DNA of 64,000 bases from Lunularia cruciata. Taxonomy: Eukaryota > Streptophyta > Marchantiopsida > Lunulariales > Lunulariaceae. Below, one piece after another: positions 35,090-44,697 of this stretch. The translations under genes and the position numbers were made by a program. The stretch is from assembly GCA_948567375.1 (NCBI GenBank), contig OX419756.1:30580333-30644332 (forward strand), read 5' to 3'. Position 1 is the stretch's first letter; every line of letters begins with the position of its first letter. The notes below the pieces were generated by a model that saw only the letters and a program-made list of their open reading frames with translations, was not told the DNA's origin and ran no database searches.

Positions 35090-36010
35090 GCGACTCAAAA
35101 TCTCCTACTAGGATTCCTTGTTTCCCTGATCATTCTGCTCCACAACCTCCACCTGGGCAACTTGTTGAGGTTGTCTATTCTTGAGTGGACATTCAGCAAT
35201 GCGATGCCCCAATTGGCAACAATAAAAACAACCACCATTTTGTCGCAATTTCTCTCTATTTGCCATGCAAAGTGGTCTTCATTGAATGGCATCAATATCC
35301 ATTGGTGTTGGCTCCTCCACTTGTGTGTAGTGTATTGGTAGGCTTTGTGGAGGTTGAGGTTGAGGTCAAGACCAAGTTGTTGCCACCAAGGAATCAAAAT
35401 GTTTGGTCAACCACATGGCTTCCTCCAAGTGTTGTAGCTCTTGCATGGTTACCTTTAATTTGGTTCTTGCCTTCAAGCTCCTCACAAATTGATCCAAAGC
35501 TTCACCTTCCAATATATCTGGAATTTGCATGATGGTGTTTTGGAACTGCGTGATGTAACTTCTTACAGAGCCAATCTGTTTCAACTCTGCCAACTTATCC
35601 CATGTAGCTCGTGTGGCATTTATAGCTTAGAACCAATTATTTATTGTGCTCTTGAATTCTGCCCATGTCAATATTGGTACAAAAATTTGTCATTCAGCTT
35701 GGTCCACTTGGAATCTCCACCATAGCTTTGCTACTCCATCCAATTGGCTAGAAGCCAAGAGAATCTATTTTTGCTTGTCTTGTAGATTGGTAGCTTCAAA
35801 ATAACATTCACAATCAAACACAAAATTCTCCACTGCACCTAGAAGATTCTTGCCTTCAAATACCTTGGGTTTAGGGAATCTGATCCAATCTTCTCCTTCT
35901 TGAATTAGTACTCTCTCCACTTGCTCTTGTTGTCAAAGATCTTGTTCATCCAACAATCGAGTAAGGTGCTTGATTTGTTGCTGTATAGCAAGGATAACAT
36001 CGGGTATTGC
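35090..36010 (-). pseudogene. Family B gag with CCHC knuckle, broken
   Basis: The 35366-35593 frame resembles a retrotransposon Gag (QIGSVRSYITQFQNTI...EGEALDQFVRSLK). A CCHC knuckle (C-x2-C...GHRIAEC) is readable near 35190-35235. Confidence 0.75.
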
Positions 36011-36271
36011 CGCCATGGTTGTTACTCTATCACACCACTCCCAATCTATCTAATTTATTAACACATAGAAATAACATGTCCATCATTCTCCATAAGTTAC
36101 ACCCGGAAGCACCAAGGGTTCCTCAGATATGGTGATCATATGCATAAAATCCTGTCCAAAGGGCAAGGTGATGAATTTTGTGAAACAATGCTTGGGTAGT
36201 ACTTGGATGCAAAAATCCCAATGGTTTGGTGGAAGTAGATTTGGTGGTCCATAAATTCCATCCATCCCATT

Positions 36272-36287
36272 CCTGCTCTGATATCAA
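36272..36287 (-). other. Primer-binding site of the nested family B element
   Basis: Reads TTGATATCAGAGCAGG in element sense, directly inside the 5' LTR. It matches initiator tRNA-Met except for one G-to-A change. Confidence 0.85.
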
Positions 36288-36698
36288 TGTAAAAGACCAA
36301 ATCCGAGGAGAGAAATAGGAGAATGGAAATTCACATTGGGACACTTGAATGAGGGAAAGCTCCAAATATCTAGCATGAGCTTTGGCTTTGGTATTTATAG
36401 GTAGCATACAAGGCCCTTGAGAAGCTTCTCAAGTAGCTTCCTTTAGCCACTTTCTTAGAGTGCAAGCCAAGTTAACTAGGAAGCTTCTCAAGAAGCTTCC
36501 TTCTAGAAGCCGCCTACTTGGCATGCAAGCTAAGCTAATTAGAAGCTTCTAGAAGCTACCTACTTAGGGTGCAAGTTAACTAGTTGGGAAGCTTCCCAAG
36601 AACCTTCCTAGATGCTTTTGGAATATTCTAGGCTAATTTGGCTTATTCTTTACTTTGTTAGCCTTACTAGCTACGTCGCTAAACTCCATATTGTTACA
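36288..36698 (-). repeat. 5' LTR of the nested family B element
   Basis: 411 bases. Reversed TATA at 36392-36399; GAAGCTTC clusters at about 36420-36442, 36480-36510 and 36541-36557. Some pentamers are lost compared with the 3' LTR. Confidence 0.9.
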
Positions 36699-36703
36699 AG
36701 AAG

Positions 36704-37776
36704 GTCCTACCAGCAAACATTCCTTACTGGGGGTGCATGATCTGGAGAGACATGGGCCTATTCACTTGGTGATATCTGGATGGCTATGTTAGGGACATAC
36801 ATGTATGGGCCACAGTTTGGGTCTTTAGGATCCTTGTTCTAGTGTGTTTTGGGAGATGTTACGGATACTACAACATCTCCAGGTTCATCAGTTTGTTTCT
36901 CTAGCTTACCTTTTGGAGAACGTTCCTTTGATGGGTGATTCTCGCACCGGAGTGGTGGCAAGTACACATCAGGTCCATTCTTGGATGGGACCTACTGTAT
37001 TGTTAGATGCAACCAAAGTGGGATCACGTGCTCATTGTCTTTGTCTTTGGAAGACAAACCTCTTACCCAAAGAGGTTCTATAGCGTGCTTATGATGGGAT
37101 TCAACGACTTGACCACATCCTTGTTGATGATATCTTGGATGTTGGGCATAGTCTCAAACAATGGTAGTGGCTGATAGGTCACCTATGGCAATGGTGAACC
37201 TAATTGGACAGCCTAGAGCTGCATTTCCCACACTCATGAGTTTCCTAGGCTCTCATGCTTTTTGAGAGGGAGGACCTGGACTTGTTTGGGACTCACAATT
37301 ATAGCAGTTGGTGGAGCTTAACGTTGATGAGAGAGAGCGGGCAATGAGTTTTCGCACCGGTATTACCGCTGTTCCAGCAATGTTAGAGGCATCCATGCAT
37401 CAGGTGTTAGGTTAGGCTATGGACCTGAATTTTTTGATCTAGATTGTGAGCCTTGGCTTGGTAGATCAGCGTAGGATGCACTTGATATGCATCACCACTC
37501 GAACACTTGTGAGCCATGTGCCTATCGAGACAATTCAAGCACATGCTAGGGGCAATGGACTGAGTGTACATGGTATTCTTGGCACACAACCAGTAGCTAC
37601 TAGGGAGAGTGGTCTACTTGGAGTCCATCTAGGTGAGCGTGGGCTACTTGGATTACATCCTTGGTCCACTTGGGATGCAGCTAGAGGACATGTGGAGCTT
37701 GCAGCTAGAGTGGAGGGAGTTTTTCACACAAAGGTTGGGAGAGCATGACACTATTGCTCCCAAGGGCCTAGTGTAG
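36704..37776 (+). pseudogene. Family D methyltransferase, second half (copy D2)
   Basis: Resumes after the family B insertion. The catalytic Pro-Cys has become Leu-Cys followed by a TAG stop (near 36784-36793). The motif VI string LLENVPLMG (near 36916) and later blocks survive in pieces. The coding block ends at TAG CAG CCA (37774-37782), exactly as in the young copy. Confidence 0.8.
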
Positions 37777-38356
37777 CAGCCAGTCAGTATGTCTTCCACT
37801 CCTACTACAGTTACAACAAATACTTGGGAGCCAGATCTTGGACCCAAGCTTATTGGAGAGGAAAGACGGAGTGTTTGGAGGTTCTTGAGGAGCCACATGA
37901 GTTGTTTTGCCTTCAGTATGAAGGATTTGGGTGCACTACTATGGAGGAGCATGAGAGATAGTTGTTGGAGGTGTTTGAGAGGTTGAGATCTCATGGACTC
38001 AAATTACATCCTAGGAAGTGTAGGTTCTTCCACAAGCAGGTTGAGTATTTGGGTCACAATATCTACCCTTGAGGACTTGGTGTTCAGCAGACCAAGGTGG
38101 AGGCTATTGCACAAATTCCTTGGCCTACGGATGTGAGCAAAGTGTGAGCATTCCTTGGGTTGGTGAACTTCTATCACCGCTATGTTAGAGGATTTAGTGC
38201 CATTGCCAAGGCCTTGACAAAGCTGACCAAGCTTACAAATGAGTGGTGTTGGGGAGATGAGTAGGAGAGAGCTTTTGCACAGCTCAAGGAGAGGTTGACA
38301 TCTACTCCTATTTTGAGGAGACCAATCAGAGGAAGACCATTTTAGGTTCATATTTC
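37777..38356 (+). pseudogene. Family D pol fragments (copy D2)
   Basis: The N-terminal pol (CFAFSMKDLGA) is joined by a deletion near 37934 to the late RT palm and connection (HPRKCRFFHKQVEYLGH and onward). It ends inside RNase H, where a second deletion joins it to the A block at about 38356. Confidence 0.75.
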
Positions 38357-38706
38357 AGACCTAGCTCAAGTCTAGGGGTATACTTTCAAAATGCAGCTCT
38401 AGAGAGCTCACTTCTCTAATGTTGAGCCTTTGAGTTCTTGGCTATGGTGGACAAAGGCTGATGAGTGTCACCTGGATTCTCTTAGCTAGAGTGGGTGTGG
38501 CTTGACTGTAATCAGTGTCTAGTTGTTAGAAGTTTATAGAGTGACAAATCAAGTACTGATCTGAGTTGAGTTGAGTTGAGAGTGGTAAACAATCTGAGTA
38601 TTGTGGCACTTTAGACCCTTTGTATGACTTATGTGTGAGTTTTGCTTCTATAGTGTATGATGTTGACAATGATGTATGTTGTGTAGCAATGTCTATACAC
38701 ACGACA
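38357..38706 (+). repeat. 3' terminal A2 (partial) and B2 of copy D2
   Basis: The last part of block A (to about 38599) is followed by block B (about 38600-38706), which ends CACGACA before the ACCT target duplication. B1 and the start of A2 were lost in the deletion. Confidence 0.75.
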
Positions 38707-38710
38707 ACCT

Positions 38711-40583
38711 GCTTGTTTGTTCACCAGGGTTGTGCGCTCTCTTTGAAGTTCCTTTGTCCTTTTGTTATGAATCTTGGTCATCAATTTATCCATTTGGCAT
38801 TAAAGGTTCCTAGTGAGTTCCTACAAATAATGATCAATAACAAAATTCAACTACAATTGTCTTGATTCTGGCTTCCTCCAAATATGTTTGTAGAGCAATC
38901 ACCTCTTTGTCACATACCCATATTTGATCTTCATGTTGGGCTCATTTTTTGGAGAATTTATTCTCATGGGTAGTGATTTCTACTTGCAAGTATTTTAGGA
39001 CCACTTTGTGTTGCTCACATCATGCAAGTTCTTCCTTCTAAAAGATCTCCAACATATAGTCCTTCTCTTTACAATCCTCTTCTTTCATCACGAGCTCTCA
39101 TTTGATTTGATCAACCTTACTACAAAGTAGAGCCTTATCTTTTGCTGTCACTTGAGTAAGCTTGTGCATGTGTTGTACAAGTGTTGTTGTTGGGTGATCA
39201 ACAAGAGGATCAAGTTCTTGCTAGAGTGGCAAGAATTCCTCCAAGGTCTCCATGGTGGGTGTAAAATGTTGCTAGTGTATATTACCACCAACCACAAGAG
39301 AAACTTACCTTTTCATTTCATAAATAGGATGTCCAAAGTCATATTAGTGTTTTTGTTTATGATCATGTTAGCTAGCCATGCATTTGTAGATGGATTCTAA
39401 TGGTCTTGTCTCTTTTATTTTCTTGTGTTTGTATCATGTATCATAGTCCTCCTTTGCCATCTATTCATCATGCAATGGTCCTCTAGTGGATTCTTCCTCT
39501 TTAATTTTGAGGATATTGGCCTTGGTGAGTGGCTCAATACCTGGACAACTTTATACCCTAGCCAGTCCTTGATTCTTACGTAATGTTTTTCATCTTTCTT
39601 TATTCTTGATGACCCAAATTCATTGTTTGATATTGAAGATCAACCCAAGATAAGGTTGATGAAGGTTAATAACTCCACTTGTGTCTTAGTTAGCTTGGAA
39701 ATAGGGATTTTATGTCTTCTTCTTTTGCCTACTTTCCTTTTGCCAAAAATATCCCATGTACACATCCTCATTTGGTATTGTGAACAACTACACTTTATCT
39801 TTACCCACCTTGTCATTTTATGAAGGTGACAAAATCTGAGTGACCATCACTTCCTAGTCTTGTGTTGTCTAACAAGGCTGCTTTCCCTTGGTCATTGCAT
39901 GTTTGTGATGGAGATTGATAAAATTTTCCCATTGTGTCATCTTTCACTTCATTTCCAAGGGCTTCTTTTCTTCCACTTTACTAGACAACAAGTCCAATTA
40001 TTTGAACAGTTTTTTTTTATTTCTTAGAGACCTAAAATTTAGGTCTCACTATGAATACCTTCTTGCAAGTATATATCATACTGTAGATCTCATTGGCAAA
40101 TAAAAACTTCTTTGTTCTAGCATATTATTTGTCTACTTCATGGTATTTAGTTATTTCCTTGGGTAGGTCTGGTTGCCCATTGAAATATCATGGATGGTGG
40201 AAGTGGTTAGGATATTTTTCCATCTCTTTATATGTGAAAAATTCCATTGTTATGTAAAAATGCAACCCATGGGTAAGGATGCTATGGTTTTAATGCCTCT
40301 TTTTGTCATATCTTCCAATAGCTCACTTGCTCATTCTCAAAACTTTTTTGCTCAACTTACTAGTTCTCTTTGTGTAGAACCTGGAAGAAGATTGCTTGGT
40401 TCAAGTTCACATAGTCTATTCATTTTGATCTGAAGGGTTTCATGATGGTTTTTGGTGATGACTTGTCTAGTAGGATCTTTTAAGTCCTCTATTTGGTATG
40501 CATTTGTTGGTCTCTTGTCAAAAAATGAGTCTTCTATTTTGGCTTTGAGGCCCTTACTTGGATGACCATGCTAAGTATCTATG
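38711..40583. other. Intergenic, no gene recognised
   Basis: AT-rich with scattered open frames of 60-86 codons, none with a known motif. Confidence 0.4.
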
Positions 40584-41218
40584 TGTAATACCAATAGCTA
40601 GACATATCATCTAGAGTTAAAAATTGGCTTGGTAACATCTAGAAGGATGTTATGTATGATGGGCTAAGTAGATCAGATAGAGGTATCACCAAAAGAGTAC
40701 TTCTACTAATAGAGTAAGAGCCAAAAATAGCTTGAATTTGTAATACCAAAAGCTAGACATATTATCTAAAGGTGGAAATTGGCTTTGTAACATCTGGAAG
40801 GATGTTATGCATGATGAGCTAGGTAGTTCAGATAGATGTGTGACCAAAAGAGGTCTTTTACTAGTAGGGCAAGAGCCAAAACTAGCCAAAACTTCAGAGC
40901 CAATTTTGGAGGCCTGAATGGATGAATTAGGCCTAAAAATGCAAACAATGTTCCCCATTGAAGGGAAGGCTAGCCTTCCCTCTCCTCCTAAGTTTGTCTC
41001 ATTGAGAGCTTTCCAACTGTACCTCACTCATGCAATTTGGAGATTCTTATAGGAAGATTCCCTAAATATTCCCTTTGGTCAAAGATGATTTGAGCAACCA
41101 GATAAGATCAGAACCGATATGTCGCCCATGCATGCAACCCGTCAAAGTGCAGAGCTTGCTTATAGGTCACCGATCCATATATCGGATCCAAGGGTGTAGC
41201 TTCCTTTGCTATATAATA
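40584..41218 (-). repeat. Family C repeat, left arm of an inverted pair
   Basis: Starts TGTAATACCAATAGC and matches, in reverse complement, the copy that follows at 41223-41965. Positions 40584-40740 and 40741-40930 repeat the same terminal segment. Its far end is cut at TATATAATA near 41218. Confidence 0.75.
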
Positions 41219-41222
41219 CAAT

Positions 41223-41965
41223 TGTAATACTCCAAGGACAAGAGGAGAGAGAAAACACAGATTGCACACTCAAGCATTTGATGCCCCAAAGGAGCACCTT
41301 CTCTTTATTATATAGACAAAGAGGATCTCTTCCAAGGAAGCTCCACCATAGGATTAGGGACATAGATAGGTGACATGTCAGCAAGCTCCACCCTTGGATT
41401 ACTTACTTGGATGTGTGACATGTCTGGTCTAGGTCCTATCTGGTTGGTCAAACAAGCTTTGACCAGAGGGAATCTTTTAGGGAATCTTCCTGTAAGAATC
41501 TCAGAATCATGTGAGTAAGGTACTATTGGAAAGCTCTTGACAAGACAAAGCAGAGGGGAGGAAAGGACAGCCTTCTTTCTGTTAGGAGAGGGAGGAATCT
41601 GCACATTTTTTAGGCCTAATTCATCCGTTTAGGCCTCCAAAATTGCCTTCAAAGATTTCAGGCATATTTCGGTTCCTACTCTATAAGTAGAAGTCCCCTT
41701 TTGGTGATACGTCTTTCTGATCTGTTTAGTCCATCATGTGTAACATCCTTCCAGAAATTACCAAACCAATTCTCATCTTTAAATCATATGTCTAGCTATT
41801 GGTTCTAAGGTTCTCAAGTCTATATCGGTTTCTGCCATATTAGTAGAAGTACTCTTTTGGTGATACTTCTATCTTATCTATTTTGACCATCATGTATAAC
41901 ATTATTCTAGATGTTACCAAGCCAAATTTCACATCTAGATCATAGGGCTAGCTCTTGGTATTACA
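41223..41965 (+). repeat. Family C repeat, right arm of an inverted pair
   Basis: Begins TGTAATACTCC and ends GGTATTACA (TG...CA with short inverted ends), like an LTR. Contains the CCAAAGGAGCACC block and a duplicated end segment (about 41640-41805 and 41806-41965). Confidence 0.75.
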
Positions 41966-43622
41966 ACAATTAAGTTGCTCCTTTGGAGCATCAAAGGTTG
42001 AATGTGAATTGTATGTTTCTTCTTGTGTGTTTCTCTTCAGGTCTCCTATCCTCAGAAGCTTACACTATGTAAATTTGGCCAAAGCGCAAGCATTTCTATC
42101 CCAACACTTGTTTCCAATGGTCTTCTCAAAGTTTTGTCACTCATATGAGTATTATTACAAATCTCCATTAGTAAGGATGTGTTTGATAGACTCTAATCCC
42201 ACGACTAAATCTCTAGTTTCCTACTTTTATGCAATCAGATCTCCAATATAGTCCCACTTGGAATTTGGAAGGTTTGCTTTCAATCTCTCTAGATCACTTT
42301 ATCTCACCTTGTCTCTCACCTCTAAGGTCTATTTTACCATAGTTGAATATTATAATTCAAAAACCTACTTTATCACCAACAATCTCTTGCACAAACTCTT
42401 GAGTTTTGGCACTTTGCTAACAAAAGTAAATCCCATCAAGAGAAAAGATGAATTCTTGCACAAAAAGACTTTGAGAATGGAAAAAGTAAAAAGTAAAAAG
42501 TTCTTCCTTTTGGGATGAGGACATCATTGTATAGTTATATCATTGCAAAAGGTTGAATGAATACCTCATGAAACAAGGCTTCGGAATACAATGAATTTCT
42601 GCTGCTACAAAGTTTTGCCATTATGAAGATGTGTTTTTGCAAAGTTATACAATCAAACAGGTCACCATCAAACTCATGCACCCCACATAAAAGCATTGCT
42701 AAAGAATGTACTTCTAACTATTTGGCTCAAAAGTGACGTGTGTTTGGAACACAACGGGGCCCTTCACCAACCACCACAACAATTGAAGGATGGACCAATT
42801 TGGATATAACTATAAAATGCTGTCCCAATGATAGGTATTCATTTAAATACTAACACCATTTGTTCATCTTTGTTCCCAACCTTTTGCATTACTTTGTATT
42901 AACAACTACTAACCTAGAGAAAAAGAAATTTTACTCATGTGAAGGAAAGGTATGCACCATAGTTATGATAGTATCAAATCATACATTAATTAAAATAATA
43001 GAAAATTAAATCAGAAATTTTAATAAAAAAATAGTATTAAATTTATTGAACAAAAATTTCAATCAAATTTCATATTATTTTTTTAGAGTTTGTGAAGTTA
43101 ATCTTAAATAAATTTTAATCTATATTTTTATTTACTATAGGAAGTTACTAATTTCTATCAAGAGTAAGATATCTTGTATCCAAACCTTCTCCTATTTTGT
43201 AAATTAAGAAAAATTCAAGATAGATTATATGAAATAAAAAAATTAATTGCTGCTTGAAAGTAGAATTTTAAAATTGCACTTTTGAGCAACTTCCATTACT
43301 AACAAAAAGAATAAAATTTTAAATACATTACATTATCATTTAAGGTAAAATTGATAAATAAATTTAATATTGTATTATACTATAATATTTGAAGATAAAA
43401 AATAATATTTAGTCTAGATTGATAAAACCAACATTTTTAATTGGAAGAACTTTGTTTAGTTGAAACTACTAGTAGAATAATTTTAATTTATAACCTATTA
43501 CTATAAGCTTGAATGTCACAACAAGATAACTGTCTATTATTTATAAATAATCCTTGACATAAAGATTTTTTTAAGAATTTCATTTCATATTAAAGATACA
43601 TTAAGCTTCTTTGGTCTTGTTC
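41966..43622. other. AT-rich intergenic DNA, no gene recognised
   Basis: Stop-rich; frames of up to 98 codons without motifs. The stretch 42950-43600 is extremely AT-rich. It ends at TCCT (43623-43626), the target duplication of the young family D element. Confidence 0.45.
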
Positions 43623-43626
43623 TCCT

Positions 43627-43735
43627 TGTCGTGCGTATATACATCGCTACACAACATACATCGCTGTCAACATCATACACTATAAAAGCACAACTCACAC
43701 ATAAGTCATACATAGACTCTAAAGTGCCACAATCG
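43627..43735 (-). repeat. Terminal block B2 of copy D1
   Basis: 109 bases, the 3' terminus of the element, ending GCACGACA in element sense. It matches B1 at 44274-44381 base for base as far as I can see. Contains TTTTATAGTG, a weak TATA-like string. Confidence 0.88.
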
Positions 43736-44270
43736 AGCTACCACGATCCACCGAGCTTGGAGATACCACCAACACTCAACGTTCCTGCACCCGATTTCCC
43801 CCTGACTTCACTTCTCTGATGTAATCAGATTGCTTAACATTCTCAACTCAACTCAACTCAGATCAATACTTGATCTGTCACTCTATAAACTGCCAACAAC
43901 TGGGCACTGATTACAGTCAAGCCACACCCACTCAAGCATAGAGAATCCAGGTGACGCTCGCCGGCCTCTGTCCACCATAGCCAGGAACTCGAAGGCTCAA
44001 CATCAGAGAAGTGAGCTCTCTGGAGCTCACTTCGAAACTATACCCCCTGGACTCGAGCTAGCCCTGAAACCCTAACGGTCCCGCTGACGGCACACTCGAC
44101 GGTGCAAACGGTGCAAAGTGACGGTGGGCCCCACCGTGAAGTCAGTACCCTGAACACGAAATCTAACCGTCGGAAAGTAGTCCCTGAGAAACAGCTAGAA
44201 TAACTCTAACTACTATCACTGGAACTCCAGTGTCCGAGCATCTAGATGCGGAACTACAAATGGCGTGACA
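43731..44270 (-). repeat. Terminal block A2 of copy D1
   Basis: 540 bases, TGTCACGCC...TAGCTCGATT in element sense. It overlaps B2 by the shared AATCG. It differs from A1 (53133-53672) at three transitions. Confidence 0.88.
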
Positions 44271-44273
44271 GCT

Positions 44274-44381
44274 GTCGTGCGTATATACATCGCTACACAA
44301 CATACATCGCTGTCAACATCATACACTATAAAAGCACAACTCACACATAAGTCATACATAGACTCTAAAGTGCCACAATCG
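44274..44381 (-). repeat. Block B1 of copy D1, before A2
   Basis: 108 bases, a copy of B2 placed internally just after the polypurine tract. The joint to A2 reads GCACGACA-GC-TGTCACG in element sense and contains the 10-bp palindrome GACAGCTGTC. Confidence 0.88.
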
Positions 44382-44390
44382 CCCCCCTAG
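44382..44390 (-). other. Polypurine tract of copy D1
   Basis: Reads CTAGGGGGG in element sense, directly upstream of B1. Plus-strand synthesis would therefore be expected to begin at B1, not at A2. Confidence 0.65.
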
Positions 44391-44546
44391 CTGGCGGTTA
44401 GGTCCCTCTAACTCCAGATAGCCATCTACTCTAAGTATATGGTATACCCTCTAATGGGCAAAGATCAGGAGGCCGGGTGCTATGGAGCCCCATCGTTAGT
44501 CGCCTGTCTGCAATCTATACCATATAAAGAATGAACTAGCTATAGG

Positions 44547-44697
44547 TCAAGTACATCTAGGACATAACCACTGTCCCTGAGGAACCACCGTGAGGGGAGG
44601 AGTCATACATGCCATATGCCATCCTCTCGAACAGCTATCACACACTAACATAGTAGCAGCTCCACCAGAAGAGAGCCACATAACATACACCTCAAGC
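44547..44697 (-). pseudogene. C-terminal PHD finger of family D pol, frameshifted in this copy
   Basis: The first Cys pair (codons at 44689 and 44680) is in the pol frame. An extra AG within 44669-44674 shifts the frame. In the shifted frame follow Cys 44642, Cys 44633, His 44618, Cys 44609, Cys 44564 and Cys 44555, then TGA at 44547-44549. Spacing is C-x2-C...C-x2-C-x4-H-x2-C-x14-C-x2-C, with Trp before the last pair, which is the C4HC3 pattern of PHD fingers. PHD fingers read histone H3 tails. The D3 copy (2029-2113) has the first six ligands in one frame, so the shift is specific to this copy. Confidence 0.82.

Larger units (their letters stand above)
31098..36698 (-). mobile_element. Decayed chromodomain-bearing Ty3/gypsy element, family B
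   Basis: Nested in the methyltransferase region of old D copy D2, with the 5-bp duplication AGAAG (31093-31097 and 36699-36703). LTRs of 425 and 411 bases, an initiator tRNA-Met primer site, and the gene order gag - protease - RT - RNase H - integrase - chromodomain on the minus strand identify a chromovirus. Many stops and the LTR differences show that it is old, yet younger than its D host. Confidence 0.88.
18476..38706 (+). mobile_element. Old methyltransferase-bearing gypsy element (family D, copy D2) interrupted by elements A and B
   Basis: It begins TGTCACGCC at 18476 and ends CACGACA at 38706, flanked by the 4-bp duplication ACCT (18472-18475 and 38707-38710). Its own parts are 18476-20874, 28684-31097 and 36704-38706. 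Family A (20875-28679) is inserted in gag, and family B (31098-36698) in the methyltransferase region. Two internal deletions removed the N-terminal RT part (junction near 37934) and the stretch from RNase H through to the middle of the 3' A block (junction near 38356). Many C-to-T and G-to-A changes broke every gene. Confidence 0.85.

Noticed and set aside
43627-43735. Block B2 as unrelated flanking DNA
   Set aside because: It lies inside the target duplication in D1 and also follows block A in D2 and D3.
43631-43819. 62-codon frame at the left end of the young D element
   Set aside because: Runs across the terminal repeat joint B2/A2 in antisense; accidental.
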